A stretch of 64,000 bases of DNA from Tenodera sinensis (taxonomy: Eukaryota > Arthropoda > Insecta > Mantodea > Mantidae). The notes below the pieces were generated by a model, which ran no database searches, was not told the DNA's origin, and worked only from the letters and a program-made list of their open reading frames with translations. Every line of letters begins with the position of its first letter. The stretch's first letter is position 1. The stretch is taken from positions 263,156,647-263,220,646 of the forward strand of contig CM060962.1 of assembly GCA_030765045.1 (NCBI GenBank), read 5' to 3'. Shown piece after piece: positions 38,500-50,589 of this stretch. A program made the position numbers and the translations under genes.

Positions 38500-39790
38500 T
38501 TTAAAGATTAGTTTGCGTCTGTCACTTAACATTCCCAATTTATGCAAGATTATATATGTTTCTTTCCAAATGAAGAGGACGTCACAGATTATTCCCAGGC
38601 AATTCAGTATATAAGTTTACTTTCTATGTAAATATTAGCAAAATGACAAAAATCAGTCCGGTTACTTTTTGATCACTTTATTTTCGTCTAAAATTTTATC
38701 ACAAATACACAATTTTATGCTCGTCGTTAGCAGTCTACATTCTTACGTGCTATCAGAGCTCACAAATGTTTCTTCTCCTAACCTTGCTCAGTTATTTCAG
38801 TGTCTTTCTTCACTTCTCTAGCTTTCATACGCTAAGCATGAAATCACTCGACGCTCGTTACCTCTTCTTAAAACGCAGTGGCACACTGATCAACTCGTGT
38901 CTGTAACTGCAACTCACTCGCTGCTGGTTCCTGCCCTCCTTATATAGTGGGGATGACGTCACACGGAGCCTTCTCGAACTCCACAACTCCACGCGGCTGT
39001 ATTTTTCTCGAAGGCTCTGGAGGAAAACCCTGTAGTGTAGCCGCCTCTATTGTTAGTCACATACACACAAACAGTTGCACGAGGCAGCTTGACCTCGAAC
39101 GTCTTTACGCGCTCGCCGGCTCGGCATGTGTCGTGAGCAGCCCGGTCCCGACAGTCCTTTGTGTTGCACGTAACCCAGCGTCTCAATATCTTTAATACAT
39201 GGTAGTTTAGTGAAAATGGATAGAGAAACTCCAAAATTATGAAAAATGATCCATATAAAGGGTAGTTTGTTGTAGGGAATTTTCTTGAAAATCTTCGTGT
39301 TTTATCTATGAAAAGTACTGAACTGAAGTATGAAGTATAGTATTTATCCCAAATTAAGCCTTTGAGTTATGCTATTGACATTCACGCATGCAAACGGACC
39401 TTTTCTAAAAATGCTTAGGCACCATACACAGAGCGGAGATGTTTGTTTTAATGAAAGTTGTTAGACGATTTTCAGGAAATCAAACATTCCAAAAAAAAAT
39501 TCTGCATCTGAAGTGCAGTTTGCGGGGTTGGGGGATTTTCTTGAAAACCTTCGTGTCGCATCTTCAGAAGGTACTGACTATATAGCATGTTTGGTATTTA
39601 TGCAAATTTTCGTTTGTGACCTATGCTGTTGACCCATATACAAATACGAGCGCGAACATTCTTCTAAAAATGTTTTTTTCTATTGCTTTTGGCTTTAGTG
39701 GAATTCAAAATATTTACTTCCCCTGAAATCTTGATATCAAATTTTAGTGAGAGATGTACTTACGATGTACGTAGAGAAAGCACAAACCTA
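38500..39790 (+). repeat. Composite family A with B inside
   Basis: Family A middle sequence at 38500-38635, family B antisense at 38640-39215, then family A again from 39217 ('atccatataaagggtagttt', 'ttttcttgaaaatcttcgtg') to a 3' end at 39780 ('gtacgtagagaaagcac'). The A part from 39250 to 39420 is partly duplicated at 39520-39690, a tandem repeat of about 270 bp with divergence. Confidence 0.65.
38640..39215 (-). promoter_or_regulatory. Family B copy: best-preserved stress-type promoter
   Basis: Reading leftwards: 'ggctcggcatgtg' upstream region, heat-shock-like TTCTCGAAGGCTC (39005-39017) and TTCTCGAACTCC (38971-38982), a perfect TGACGTCA (38954-38961), TATATAAGG on the - strand (38939-38948), then an initiator-like region 'gcagcgagtgagttgcagtt' and a leader of about 280 bp ending 'aaccggactgatttttgtcat'. 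The leader aligns closely with 43880-44225. There is no coding sequence after it. The order matches heat-shock gene promoters of insects. Function is not shown. Confidence 0.65.
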
Positions 39791-40083
39791 TTCTCCTTAG
39801 TGAACCATATTATTGAACAAAACTAGCTAAGTGAACACGCTGTAAAAATTCACACATCTTAATTAGGATTAAGTAAGGAACAAGTGGAATGTTTTAAATG
39901 CTTCTACGTATAATAAGTAGCAATATGATGTTAGAAGCCATGCACAGCAATGCCAAAGGTAAGTTTTAAAATTACTTCAATGTACCACTTAGGGAATAAA
40001 TAAGAAAATATTAGTATTGAGGTGGGGCGTTGTACAGTTGGATACAATTCGCAGAATTTTACAAAAGTCTCTTCAACCAGAGT

Positions 40084-40091
40084 ACCATTAA
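40084..40091. repeat. hAT target-site duplication, left
   Basis: ACCATTAA, identical to 42005-42012. Eight bp is the standard hAT duplication length. Confidence 0.9.
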
Positions 40092-42004
40092 TAGGGCTCG
40101 GAAGTTCATGCCCTAAAAAATACTGAAATATGCATGCCAATATGCTCTTAAAAACTTGAAAATATGCCAAGAAATATGCACTATTTAATTAAAACAATTA
40201 ACGTTCCTTTGCAGTATACAAGACGAGTTAGTATAAATAATAAACCAAGTTACCTTATTCCATAGAGGTTGAAGCAGAAGTGGTCCTGCTGCTAGTATTA
40301 ACTGTTAAATTGCAGTTCACAACCAACACTTTGCACAAATTTTCAACTGTAAAACATCGTCTGTTGTCTCGCAAAACACTTTTGTAGCGTGAAAAACTTC
40401 TCTCCACGTCACAAGATGTTATCGGGGCGTATTTAAATGATGTTAACTGCTTCACAGAGAGAGTCAAGTCTCTTGGTGTGACAGATGGATTTTCTTTCCA
40501 GGATGTCTTGAATATCGCACATCTGCTTATAACCAGAATTTTTTGAAATTACATAATTCACTTTCTCTTTCACTTTTTTTCCTATGCTACCAGGAACCGA
40601 AATTAGATCACATATTGTTTTTTTCAAAGACAGTAAGTGATTCATGCATGGGAGATCCATGGGAAAGAATCACGTATTGTCTCAGAAATACGATGAAGAG
40701 CGTGTGCCAAACAAGTTGTATGAATTAAGTTAGGAAAAATAAATTTCAGAGTTTGTCCTGATTTTACCATATAAGGACCTGAATCAGTAACAAATAAAAG
40801 TAACCGGTCGTATTTGATTCCACATGGCCATAGTAATTTCAAAGAGTGCATCACAAACTGGGTCACAGTTACATTGTCAGTGGCCGACAATTCGCTCAAA
40901 TTAAGAATATAAGGTGTAGTGTTTTGTTCATTATTTAAAGCACCCACGATTATATTAGCAATAGAACGGCGCTCAGAATCAGAGGGTTCATCAACAACCA
41001 CAAAAACTGATCCGCTAATTGATGTTGTATATTTGACAATACGTTATTGAAACAATGTCCTACATAAGTCTTACGCAGTGTACTTTCTGCAGGCACATGT
41101 CGAGTGTAGTTGGTAAGAAAGTTTTTAAATGTCGGAATGTTAGTTTTGAACAAGGGAACATCAGCAGCTAAAAATGCTTGGCACAAGCCATAGGAAAATT
41201 CAGTAACCCTACTTCCTAAACACTCTACTAGCTGTTTTAAAACAGGTTCTTTGTTTGCGAGTTTTCTGATTAAATTCTCCTTTTGTTTTGCTGTTTATAT
41301 GCTGAACTATTTGAAATCTTTTCTCACTCCCTACATTTTTCTCACATGCTCCACAAAATAGTACCCTATTATCTGTATTCTGTAGATATTAAGTCACCCG
41401 AAAACTCTTTCTCTAAACTAATTAATCTAGCACTCGAAGTTGGTTTTATTTTCGGTATTTGAAGAGCTTTTTAACATTTTATATGCTTAATTTAATTTGG
41501 TAGGAACCAGTTCACAATACTGTTACGTTTGAAGACCACGATACAACTGCTGGTGGACAGGCAAGCGTTGCTATAATCGTACTGCTCAAAACGTTGAACT
41601 GCACTTTATCTTTGTTAATATAAACCTCTCAGATAACGCATTGATTATTCTCTACGCACATACATATAATGAAAGGGTGGAAACGGGATTCACTGCATGA
41701 GAACATGACTCAAAATTAGTTCTCGCCACCTAACGAATTGCATCATCATGTGCACCAATATGAAAAATATTAACCAGATGGAAAGAAATAATAAAAAACC
41801 ATAAAAAATCATTAAAATATGCAATATGGGGGCTATAATATTGAAATAATATGCATTTATCAAAATCAAGAAAATATGCAGTTATATGCACTATAAAATC
41901 ATGTCCAAATAACTGAAAATTCCATAATTCGTGCACATAACGTAAAAGCATACATTTTTAACCCCTAAGAAAAAACATGCAAATGCATGAACTTCCTAGC
42001 CCTA
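40092..42004 (-). mobile_element. hAT transposon with 20-bp TIRs
   Basis: The left end is TAGGGCTCGGAAGTTCATGC (40092-40111). The right end, read inward on the other strand, is TAGGGCTAGGAAGTTCATGC (41985-42004), 19 of 20 identical. Both sides are flanked by ACCATTAA. The 1,913-bp element carries a transposase of the BED-finger/RNase H-like hAT type on the - strand, broken by frameshifts. Sub-terminal 'aatatgca' words are repeated at both ends (about 40120-40170 and 41815-41890), as expected for transposase binding sites. Perfect target duplications suggest modest age. Confidence 0.93.
40255..41400 (-). pseudogene. hAT transposase, broken
   Basis: Reading leftwards: a BED-like finger 'VLFCGACEKNVGSEKRFQIV' with C-x2-C then H at about 41290-41370; 'YGLCQAFLAADVPLFKT' (41150-41190); 'FVMHSLKLLWPCGIKYDRLLL' region with the acidic 'FVTDSGPYM' (RNase H-like catalytic D, about 40775); 'HTTCLAHALHRI' (conserved hAT C/H block); and at the C-terminus 'YAPITSCDVERSFSRYK' (40370-40440), the dimerisation-linked motif of hAT proteins. 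Frameshifts occur near 41275, 41000, 40645 and 40450. Part of the insertion domain between about 40440 and 40480 is missing. It would have excised and inserted the element if intact. Confidence 0.88.
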
Positions 42005-42012
42005 ACCATTAA
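42005..42012. repeat. hAT target-site duplication, right
   Basis: ACCATTAA, identical to 40084-40091. Confidence 0.9.
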
Positions 42013-42034
42013 AATGGACAGCAATTCATCCTTT

Positions 42035-42440
42035 ATTTTCTCCCTTATTTTCTCTTCTCGAAGAGATAGTCAAACCATTACTACAAAAAATATAGATCTC
42101 ATTAAAGTTTACAATTTGCGTCATATACGTTTTGTGTGGACTTAACTGTTTGCCAGATACTAGTTGATATTGATTTGAATTTTCGAATACTTTCCAATAC
42201 TTCTTAAATAGGAATTCATTATTCATTTCCCCCGGTTATACAAAGAGAACAGAATTTAAAAGCTTACCATATTGACAATATACCATTGTGTTTAGAAAGA
42301 AATTTGCAATACAAACATTTCTACAAATGCTTATCTCGATTAACGTGAAATATGTAAAAAATATGTCCTTTTTTTTTTTTTTTTTTTTCAAGGGTAGTTT
42401 GTTGAAGCTTGATAGAGAAAGTCATATGAATGCAACACAT
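42035..42440 (-). repeat. Family A copy, 5' half
   Basis: Contains 'aaaaatatagatctcattaaagtttacaatttgcgtcatatac' and ends with the 5' sub-terminal 'gatagagaaagtcatatgaatgcaacacat' at 42411-42440. A poly(T) run of 21 bp lies at 42368-42388. Confidence 0.7.
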
Positions 42441-42882
42441 CAGATTGTTAGGCATAATGTACCTCCATGCAAATATAATTTAGTAAGCTAAACAAAGTTT
42501 TTTGTTCTTTCTGAAAAAAACATCATCTAGGGCGAAGAAAAATGCTTACAGTTGCAAGTGCACATTTTTGCTTCAGGGTAGCCTGTTGCTTGACACGGTT
42601 CATCAAAGAAAACTGTGCATTTTGGATAAAAAGTGTTCTATAAGAATGCGGCGCTTTGGTTAGAGAATATGCTAGAAATAGTGGAACTAGAGTAAAAAGA
42701 GAAATGTACATGAAATAAATAATTACACAGTTCAAATGTGCAAAATGCATATCAAAAAATGCTTAAAGAATAAAGAACACATAATGAATGGTTTATGCAG
42801 TTTGATTACTGTAAGGTGAACGGGACTCCATTGTTTAGCATAAATTTTCTTAATTAATGTTGTGATGAGACTGAAATAATGC
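42441..42882. other. Non-coding, nothing recognised
   Basis: AT-rich DNA between a family A end and the inverted-repeat element. Confidence 0.45.
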
Positions 42883-43378
42883 AGCATATACCAGATAGCC
42901 TACTTCATTCGTTATCGGCATAAGTAGATAACCCTTCGTCCGTTAAAACAGTTGCAGAACTTCACGGCGCGAGAGACAGCAGTGGTCAGTTTTGCCTCTC
43001 AGCAAAAACGTGAGATGAGAGACAGTTGAACTAGTGTATGTAGTCCGTGATAATAGACAATAACAGTATAAGCAATCAATAATCTGCAAACTGCATTTCA
43101 AATGTTAGACAATAGCACCATATACAGGGGTGAGTTTATTCCCTGGAAAATAAAGATCCTGTAAGTAAAGTGAGACCTTTTCGGTTGTTTATACTGTTAT
43201 TGTCTACTATCACGAACTAAACACGCTAGTTCAACTGCCTCTCACGTCGCGTCTTTGCTGAGAGACAGAACAGGCCACCGCCGTTTCTTGTACCGTGGAG
43301 TTTTGCAACTGTTTTAGTGCACGAAGAGCTATCTACTTACACCGATTCCGGATGAAGTGGGTCACCGGTATAGCATAT
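42883..43378. mobile_element. Inverted-repeat (foldback) element, about 495 bp
   Basis: The left arm, 42883-43076, is inverted relative to the right arm, 43184-43378. Paired words include 'taagtagata.c.cttcgt', 'taaaacagttgca.aact.cacgg', 'ctctcagcaaa.acg', 'acagttgaactag.gt' and 'gata.tagacaataacagtata'. The spacer is about 107 bp. There is no open frame. Arms differ at a modest fraction of sites, so the insertion is not recent or the arms diverged before spreading. It would fold into a long hairpin. Confidence 0.85.
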
Positions 43379-43434
43379 GGACTGGATTATGCACAAACTG
43401 CATGTGCACTAAGGTGAGTGATTTTTACTTTATC

Positions 43435-43520
43435 TACCATGTACATAGTAGACAAAAAAAGTATTACATTCCACCCAAAAGTTCAATACCGAATTTCACT
43501 GCAGAGAGAGCTTTCCACTG
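43435..43520 (-). repeat. Family A 3' end
   Basis: 'actttatctaccatgtacatagtagac' and 'gtattacattccacccaaaa' and 'ttcaataccgaattt' are the reverse complement of the family A 3' end, including its small hairpin. The rest of this A copy is resumed only at 44250 after a family B copy. Confidence 0.7.
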
Positions 43521-43550
43521 GCTACAAAAAATACGGTTACTGAGAAAGAG

Positions 43551-43573
43551 GGGGAGAGAGAGAGAGAGAGAGA
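43551..43573. repeat. (GA)n run
   Basis: A short, mostly perfect GA repeat. Confidence 0.85.
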
Positions 43574-43604
43574 AATTTGGACAAATATCAAACTTAGTAT
43601 TGTG

Positions 43605-44225
43605 ACATCGGCCTCGGCGTACAACAATGGACGGACGGCGCCAAGGTACTTCACTCCACATGCCAGGCCGGCGAGCGAGCAAAGGTGTGAAAGGTCATGC
43701 TGCCTCGCGCTGCTGCTGTATGTACGTGACTAGTAACAATGGAGGCGGCAGAAACAAAGGGGAATTTTATAGCACCTTCGAGAAACATCTGGTTGAGTCA
43801 TTTCCGATACGTGTGTGTGGAATCGAGAAAAGTCAGTGTGAGGTCATTCCCAGTGTATAAGAAGACCAGAGAAGAGCAGAGCACTGAGTGAGTTGGAGTG
43901 AGCTTTAGGGTTGAGTTACGGACATGATTCGGTCAGTGAGTGTGAGACAGCGTGCATGTGGTACGTCGTATGCGTCGTAAGAAGATTCAGTGAACGTTGC
44001 GAGTGATTGTAACGTTTTCATTAGGGTATGAGGATAGAGGAAGTGAAGAAAGGCACTAAAAGGACTGACCAGTATCATGAGTTATAAATTTGTGAGTTGT
44101 GATAACACGAAAGACTATAGACTGTGTTAATGTCGAGAAGAAAATTGTGTACTTGTGATAAACCTCTAGAAGACAATTAAATGATAGATGATAACCGGAC
44201 TGAATTTTTGTTACTTTGTTACAGT
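43605..44225 (+). promoter_or_regulatory. Family B copy: stress-type promoter plus leader
   Basis: The + strand order is 'aggccggcgagcgagc' upstream; CCTTCGAGAAA (43775-43785) and GGAATCGAGAAAAG (43819-43832), both heat-shock-like half-palindromes; GAGGTCATT, a decayed form of the TGACGTCA seen in other copies; TGTATAAGA TATA box (43854-43862); then 'cactgagtgagttggagtgag' and a leader of about 330 bp ending 'aaccggactgaatttttgt'. The leader aligns with 9722-9897, and the whole with the reverse complement of 38640-39215. No ORF follows. Confidence 0.65.
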
Positions 44226-44330
44226 ATTTAAGATCAGTATCCTCCAGAGAAACGACCAAGATTTCATGAAAATCCCTCACTCCAGACTACCTTTTATACG
44301 GAACCGTTGATATTGTTTGTAATTCAACTT
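44226..44330 (-). repeat. Family A middle fragment
   Basis: 'caagatttcatgaaaatccctcactccagactaccttttatacgg' matches, inverted, the 'ccatataaagggtag...gaattttcttgaaaatctt' part of family A. It closes the A copy opened at 43435. Confidence 0.6.
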
Positions 44331-46769
44331 AAAGCTTGCTTAGGAAGAAAATACGGAATATCTGAGTAATGCGAAACTGTCATCAAAACGGAAAAAAACT
44401 AGGATCATACGATGTTCGTTTCGTTCGTTTCAATGTAGGTATATCTAAGTTCAAGCACGTTTTATCTTACAACTCCCGAAATTGGCACGTGGCTAATTTG
44501 TACGTAAAGTTTCAATTGGTTCATCTGTAACGACTGTCGACTTTAAAACCCTTTGAGACCTTTTGACGCTGATCAAATTTAGCCACAGACAGGCTAGAAG
44601 CAAGTAGGACTCGAATCTTTTACCTCTACACTTGTAGCCAGTCTGTTTGAAGTCGTAACCATTTACGCTCTGCAGCTTTCGAAGCAAGATACTAGATTAA
44701 AGCCTTGCTCTACTGCTCATTCTTGCATTCCCCGAGCACATTTTAACCAATCTCTGAGGAATTTTAAAATAACAAGGTATAAAAGAAGCAAACAGCAGAG
44801 ATGAAGCATCTATATGGAACTGAAAGGGTAAAGTCAGAAACCAAACAATAAGAACTACAATCTCAACTTAGTTCGGACACTTAAACAGATTGGGCAAAAG
44901 CAAACCCAGGGGAAAGCGATGGAAAATATAGAATGACAGCGCTCCTCTGAAAACCTCTTTATTTAGAATGACATTTGCATAACTGGTAAATAGTAGGAGA
45001 CTGACAAAATCATTTTACACAAAAAATGCAGATCTTGTTAAGGCACACAATTTATGTCAATTATGTCAAATAAGTATCTGTAAAAAGGATTAACACCATT
45101 GAGAGGAATCGCCTTAATGACAAATGGGCTAAATACTGTGATTTATAATCTAGAGTCAATGATGTCTAGCCCACAACTTCCCTCACGTAGACTAGGTACC
45201 TCAACAGGCTAACAGAATGGAACCAAGAGCTTTCCCTCTTCCCTCTTAGCCATTCATAGAGACAGGCTATTTAATTCATTACTTTTCATAACATATCAAG
45301 TTTATTCGGTATTTGCGGCGACTAGATTCGATCTAGTGGCTGTGATAAAACGAACGTTTCCCGGAGTATTATGTAGTGGACGCTAAGGAACTAACATGCC
45401 ACATAACAAATACTTGGTAGTCACCGGGCCCTTCCAGAACTCGATCTAGTGGCCAAGACATACTAGAGCATTATCCAGTGGACGTAAAGGTACTATCCTG
45501 CCATTATAAGCAGATTTGGTATACGACGGCACCAGGTGCATGCAAACTGCCAAATTGCAGTGGAATGCAAAGCACGACCGAGCATAATAATTTCATGATT
45601 GAAAGCGATTTTTGATCTGGGAGAATAATTGAAGGAACGTTTTATTACAATGCTGCCCTCTGCGTACATGGCTTTCTTTGAATCTTAAGTTTTTGCAACA
45701 ACGCCTTATAAGAAGGGTTTATGGGTGCACTGATAAGTATAATGCTGACACCTAATCGTTAATACAACTAATGTTACTCCTTATGTATTTGCTAATTACT
45801 TTTTGCGTAGCAGGTATGTCATTCTCTCTCGTGAGATTGATTGTTACAAGAAAGACGAGGCAAATGGGAAGCTACACTCTGCAGCAACATGTAGACGTAA
45901 TACGCGAAACCACCGCAGAAATACTTAGGACAGAGCAGCACAGGCAGTACCTATTCAACTCACACCGCTGAATATGCTCGCACTAAATACCGAGTTCAGC
46001 GTGTAACGTCACCATGGTCTCTGCAGGGCAAGAGAAGCAAGCTTGAGGCATGCGGGTTGCCGCAGTACAGGAAAGACAAGAAACATATCTAGTGTTAATC
46101 ATACAACTAATGTCCTGGATGTTGTAATATTAATGCTGACTGTTTAAATTACATAATTGGTCACAGATTGCGAACAATTACAACTCGACTTTGAGCTATG
46201 AGAAAATATAAACAATTCTAGCTTATGTGAAGGACAGTCATGTTACAAAGCACCTAAATAGAACAGAACATACTGTCATTTTCTCTGCAAATTGGAACAG
46301 AGTCATACAGAACAAAATTATATGAACATGTTCCGACAGCTTGTCCTTTATTTCAATTTAACCAGTTTATGAATGTTAGGACGCAATGTCAGGGAAATTT
46401 GTAATCGAAGATTACATGTTAGGTTGTGATCTGACTCGGTACTTCGGGATTTGGATTTCGCTAATTTCATAACAGAACCAAACAGAAACATGGCTACTCC
46501 ATTTTACTTGTACCGGCCATATTATTGTCATCGAGAGCGCTACACCTTACTGAACCCTACAATTCCATACTCACAGCGCCGTTTATCTAGGCAACATGGT
46601 ATTACACGGCCTAACGTCACACGAAGTGATCGGCTTGCTCTTCGTTGTAATACGTCACACCGCTTGAAGTACAGGAATAAGCGTTGTATGATTCAGGTCA
46701 CGGAAATCGAATACACGCAAAATTTCTATTCGTTGCTAAAATAATTGACATTATAATAGACCTGATCAG
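44331..46769. other. Non-coding with minor repeat scraps
   Basis: Contains a tRNA-like piece on the - strand at about 44595-44690 ('agattcgagtcctac' B box) and a family A scrap at 45015-45065 ('aaatgcagatcttgttaaggcacacaatttatg'). The open frames at 45771-45971 and 46451-46744 have no domain I recognise; the first ('YTLQQHVDVIRE') faintly recalls a transposase N-terminus. Confidence 0.4.
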
Positions 46770-46779
46770 ATGGAGTGTG

Positions 46780-46957
46780 AAGTTTCTCAAAACACACAGA
46801 CACACAAACGCGCGCGCGCACATATTAGCTTCTGAAATGCTCCTTTTTTTAATTCACTGACCTCAAATAATGTATTTCCAGGAAACATTGGACATCAAAT
46901 TTTTGTGTGTAATGTTATACTTCCTCCATTATCACGTTCCTATTAGAGAAAGTAAAA
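46780..46957 (+). repeat. Family A 3' end
   Basis: 'cacacagacacacaaacgcgcgcgcgc', 'tttccaggaaacattggacatcaaatttttg' and the terminal 'attagagaaagtaaaa' correspond to the 3' end of family A, including its CA-rich section. Confidence 0.65.
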
Positions 46958-47582
46958 GTAGAAAAAGCTTCTAATGCATGTGTACATTTGAATGTGTGTT
47001 TGTGTGGGTGTACAAAACAAATGAAAAGAGGAAAGTCTGACAAATAGTAACTTCATTTATCTTTTAAGCATTTAAGACGCGTATTCGGTAATATATATAA
47101 AAAAGTCGCTTGGAGCAAAATAAGGTGAACGAAGGGCGTTAAAAGAGAACATTTCTAAAAGAAGTCTAAACAAGTTAATAAGCTTAAAACATATTTTTCG
47201 TCTAGAAATTGCAGCCATTTCTCAGAGGGAACTGCAGTAAGTACTGCCTAATTTCCTAAGCGGTTGCCAGAAACACTTGAGCAACGACGAGGACAGTTCC
47301 AGCATTTTCTTGCTTGATATACGTTGCAATTTAATCTTTTTTTAAAATGTTTACGTCAGATGTATAAGAAACAGCTTGCGCCACCAATTGCACTACATTT
47401 ACTGCATACTTTCTGTCACCCGCACCGAACATACATCAACCAGCTTCGCCGGCTGACCGCATGCTGGAAACCGGTCCCACCAAAGATTGCTTACCCGATG
47501 TTTATAAATACATGCCAAACCCTGAAAAATAGCGTCACACTACCGAAATTGTGAATCATGATTATGTTAATTACTATAACTC
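46958..47582. other. Non-coding, nothing recognised
   Basis: The 76-codon frame at 47324-47554 contains no domain I know and leads directly into the ATT array. Confidence 0.4.
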
Positions 47583-48368
<786 letters not shown>

Positions 48369-48514
48369 AGACATTAGGTAGACACCAAGAAAAGAAATTG
48401 TTGGCAACAGATATGCACTTCTGGTGGAGGGCAGCTAGAAAATCAAGAAAGGAGGAAATTAGGAACAAAAAATAGAGAAATAATAATGTTACATATAATA
48501 TTTTATAAATAATA

Positions 48515-48725
48515 CAAGAACGTCGATTGGAATGGTTTGGGCATCTGGAGAGGATGAAGAGTACAGAGAATCCCAAAAATGATTTTGGATCGGAATGTTG
48601 ATGACAGGAGAAGAAGGGGGAAGCCCAGAGCGAAGTGGCTGGATAAATTAAGAGGAAACATGATCAACAAAGGCCTCAAAGAGGAAGATGTGGAGGACAG
48701 AAATCTGTGGTGGGGCAAAATCTAG
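48515..48725 (+). pseudogene. Non-LTR retrotransposon extreme C-terminus
   Basis: 'QERRLEWFGHLERM' and, after a one-base shift near 48570, 'RNVDDRRRRGKPRAKWLDKL' then 'EEDVEDRNLWW' and a stop at 48723. This is the 'RL.WFGH..RM...R..RGRPR..W.D' tail of RTE/Jockey-like LINE proteins. Nothing upstream of it remains, since the ATT array begins about 150 bp before. Confidence 0.8.
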
Positions 48726-50035
48726 TTCTGAGTGCGAAGGAACACGTGGAAATAAACTTTCAGGGAGAATGGTCCTGGAAGGTCTTCAACCGAAAACCTT
48801 CCGTTCACGTGTCTATGCCTTAACGAACTCGACTATTCGTCGAACAAAATAGTATGATGAAGATAACAATAACGTCAATGTCAGAAATAAACTTTCCAGT
48901 TACTGATCAATTAAATTTTTAAAGAGCCTTGCAGTGACTTAAATGCCAATTTTAGATAGAATGCCACGTATCCATAAATGGGACTTCTCAATTTTACTGA
49001 AATTTCAGTTGCATATATGAAGCGAAGTAAATGAAATGTACAATTATGCACTCTCTGTGAATACCTATAATATGATTAATTCTTTTCAACAACCAAGCGA
49101 TTTTTTTTTAATTGTAGGGCTTCTCAGTTCCATTATTTGCATTGTGCGTTCTCATTTCCCATTTTACTCAGCTACGAATAAATCTTCGATTTCATGTTCA
49201 TTAAAATGCCGTGAAAATAATTTCACATGTATGCTCACATGTAGCCATTTCTGTGCTGCAATTCCTGTGAACAGCTAAAAATATCCGCTGTTATTTCCGA
49301 ACGCCGCGATTACAATTTTTTAAAATTCCACAGCCTTCTGGTAACCTTGTTTCATGCGCCAATTTTCCATTGCATGCCTGGTTTATATTAGAACGATATG
49401 TTCCAAGCGGAAATACCTCGATTCTTTCACAAATTCCAATTTATCATCATTAGTCAATAAAACTGAACGCAGGGAAACTGAATTCGGGTGACAGGAAAGA
49501 AAGAAAATGAAGACGAAGTGTATTTATTATATCACGTATATAGCAGCGCACGACTTGGGCGGGTAATCGATATTTACCCGGAAATGTGTCAAGCCAATCA
49601 AGTTTGTCTAACTTTGGAAATGTGGCAACATGGAATTCCGTCATTTATGAACTGCAATGAAATAAATTTGCTGTCAATAAAGATTCTCAATCCATCCATT
49701 GCCGCTTAGCACATTTTGTGTTTTGTGTGCAATTTCAAAGCGCCGTGTATGAAATTATCATTTCTACTGAAATGACAAACTTCAAATTGTGTTAAATTGT
49801 TTCCTTTTGTATCGATATAGTGCATGGGGAAAACAATATACAGAAAAGTGTAGAGTAAGGAGTACAAAAACAAGAATCTTGAGGAAGAAACAGGTGTAGC
49901 CGCGCTCCATAAGTTAACATTAAACCCGTCATGTTAGACATTTCCGATTTTGTGACCTGTTTTGGCATTTCGGGGCAAGCAAAATGTACTCTTGTACAGA
50001 ACTTACTCTAATTTTAAGGGCTTCTACACTCTACA
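48726..50035. other. Non-coding, nothing recognised
   Basis: No supported exon, RNA gene or repeat partner. Confidence 0.4.
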
Positions 50036-50530
50036 GCAGTTGTATTCCCATTCGCCATTCTTTTCGTTTGAACAAGTCTTCCTCCTGTAGGCATCGATCA
50101 TTCGTTATTCTATGAATGGTTCCTTTCCAAGTTGCTCTTGGGCTGCCCCGCTTCCTTCTTCAACAAGGTGACCATAAAGGTATTGTGTCACTCTTCCCCA
50201 TTCTTCTAACGTCCCCATAACATTGAAGACTACGCCTTTCAATTCTCTCCACCACTGTTTCCTCCATATCCGTCATCTGTCTCACCTCTTCATTTCTCCT
50301 TCTTTCCAACCTTGATACTCTAGCACTACGTCTTATTCCATCCATTTTCACTGCCAAGATCTTATATTTTTGCGTCTCTATCAAAGTCCACGCCTCAGCA
50401 CCATAAGTCAATATACTTTCTACCACAGTCCTCAAAATCCTCTTCCTTGTACAGTTCAACATGGTTCTACTCCACAAAACCCCATTCAATATTCGTACAG
50501 CTCTTCATACTTATTCTAGCCTACTGCTAC
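50036..50530 (-). pseudogene. Non-LTR retrotransposon C-terminus
   Basis: On the - strand 'RILRTVVESILTYGAEAWTL' (50380-50450), 'KMDGIRRSARVSRLERRRNE', 'IERRSLQCYGDVRRM' and, after a stop/frameshift near 50160, 'RGSPRATWKGTIHR' and 'FKRKEWRMG' with a stop near 50036. It is the same protein region as the fragments at 30950 and 48515 but clearly a different element. The RT core is missing. Confidence 0.8.
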
Positions 50531-50589
50531 TTCCACCTTACAGCTCCCTGATTCAGCAATAAATATCCCAGATATTTAAAACTCGTGTA

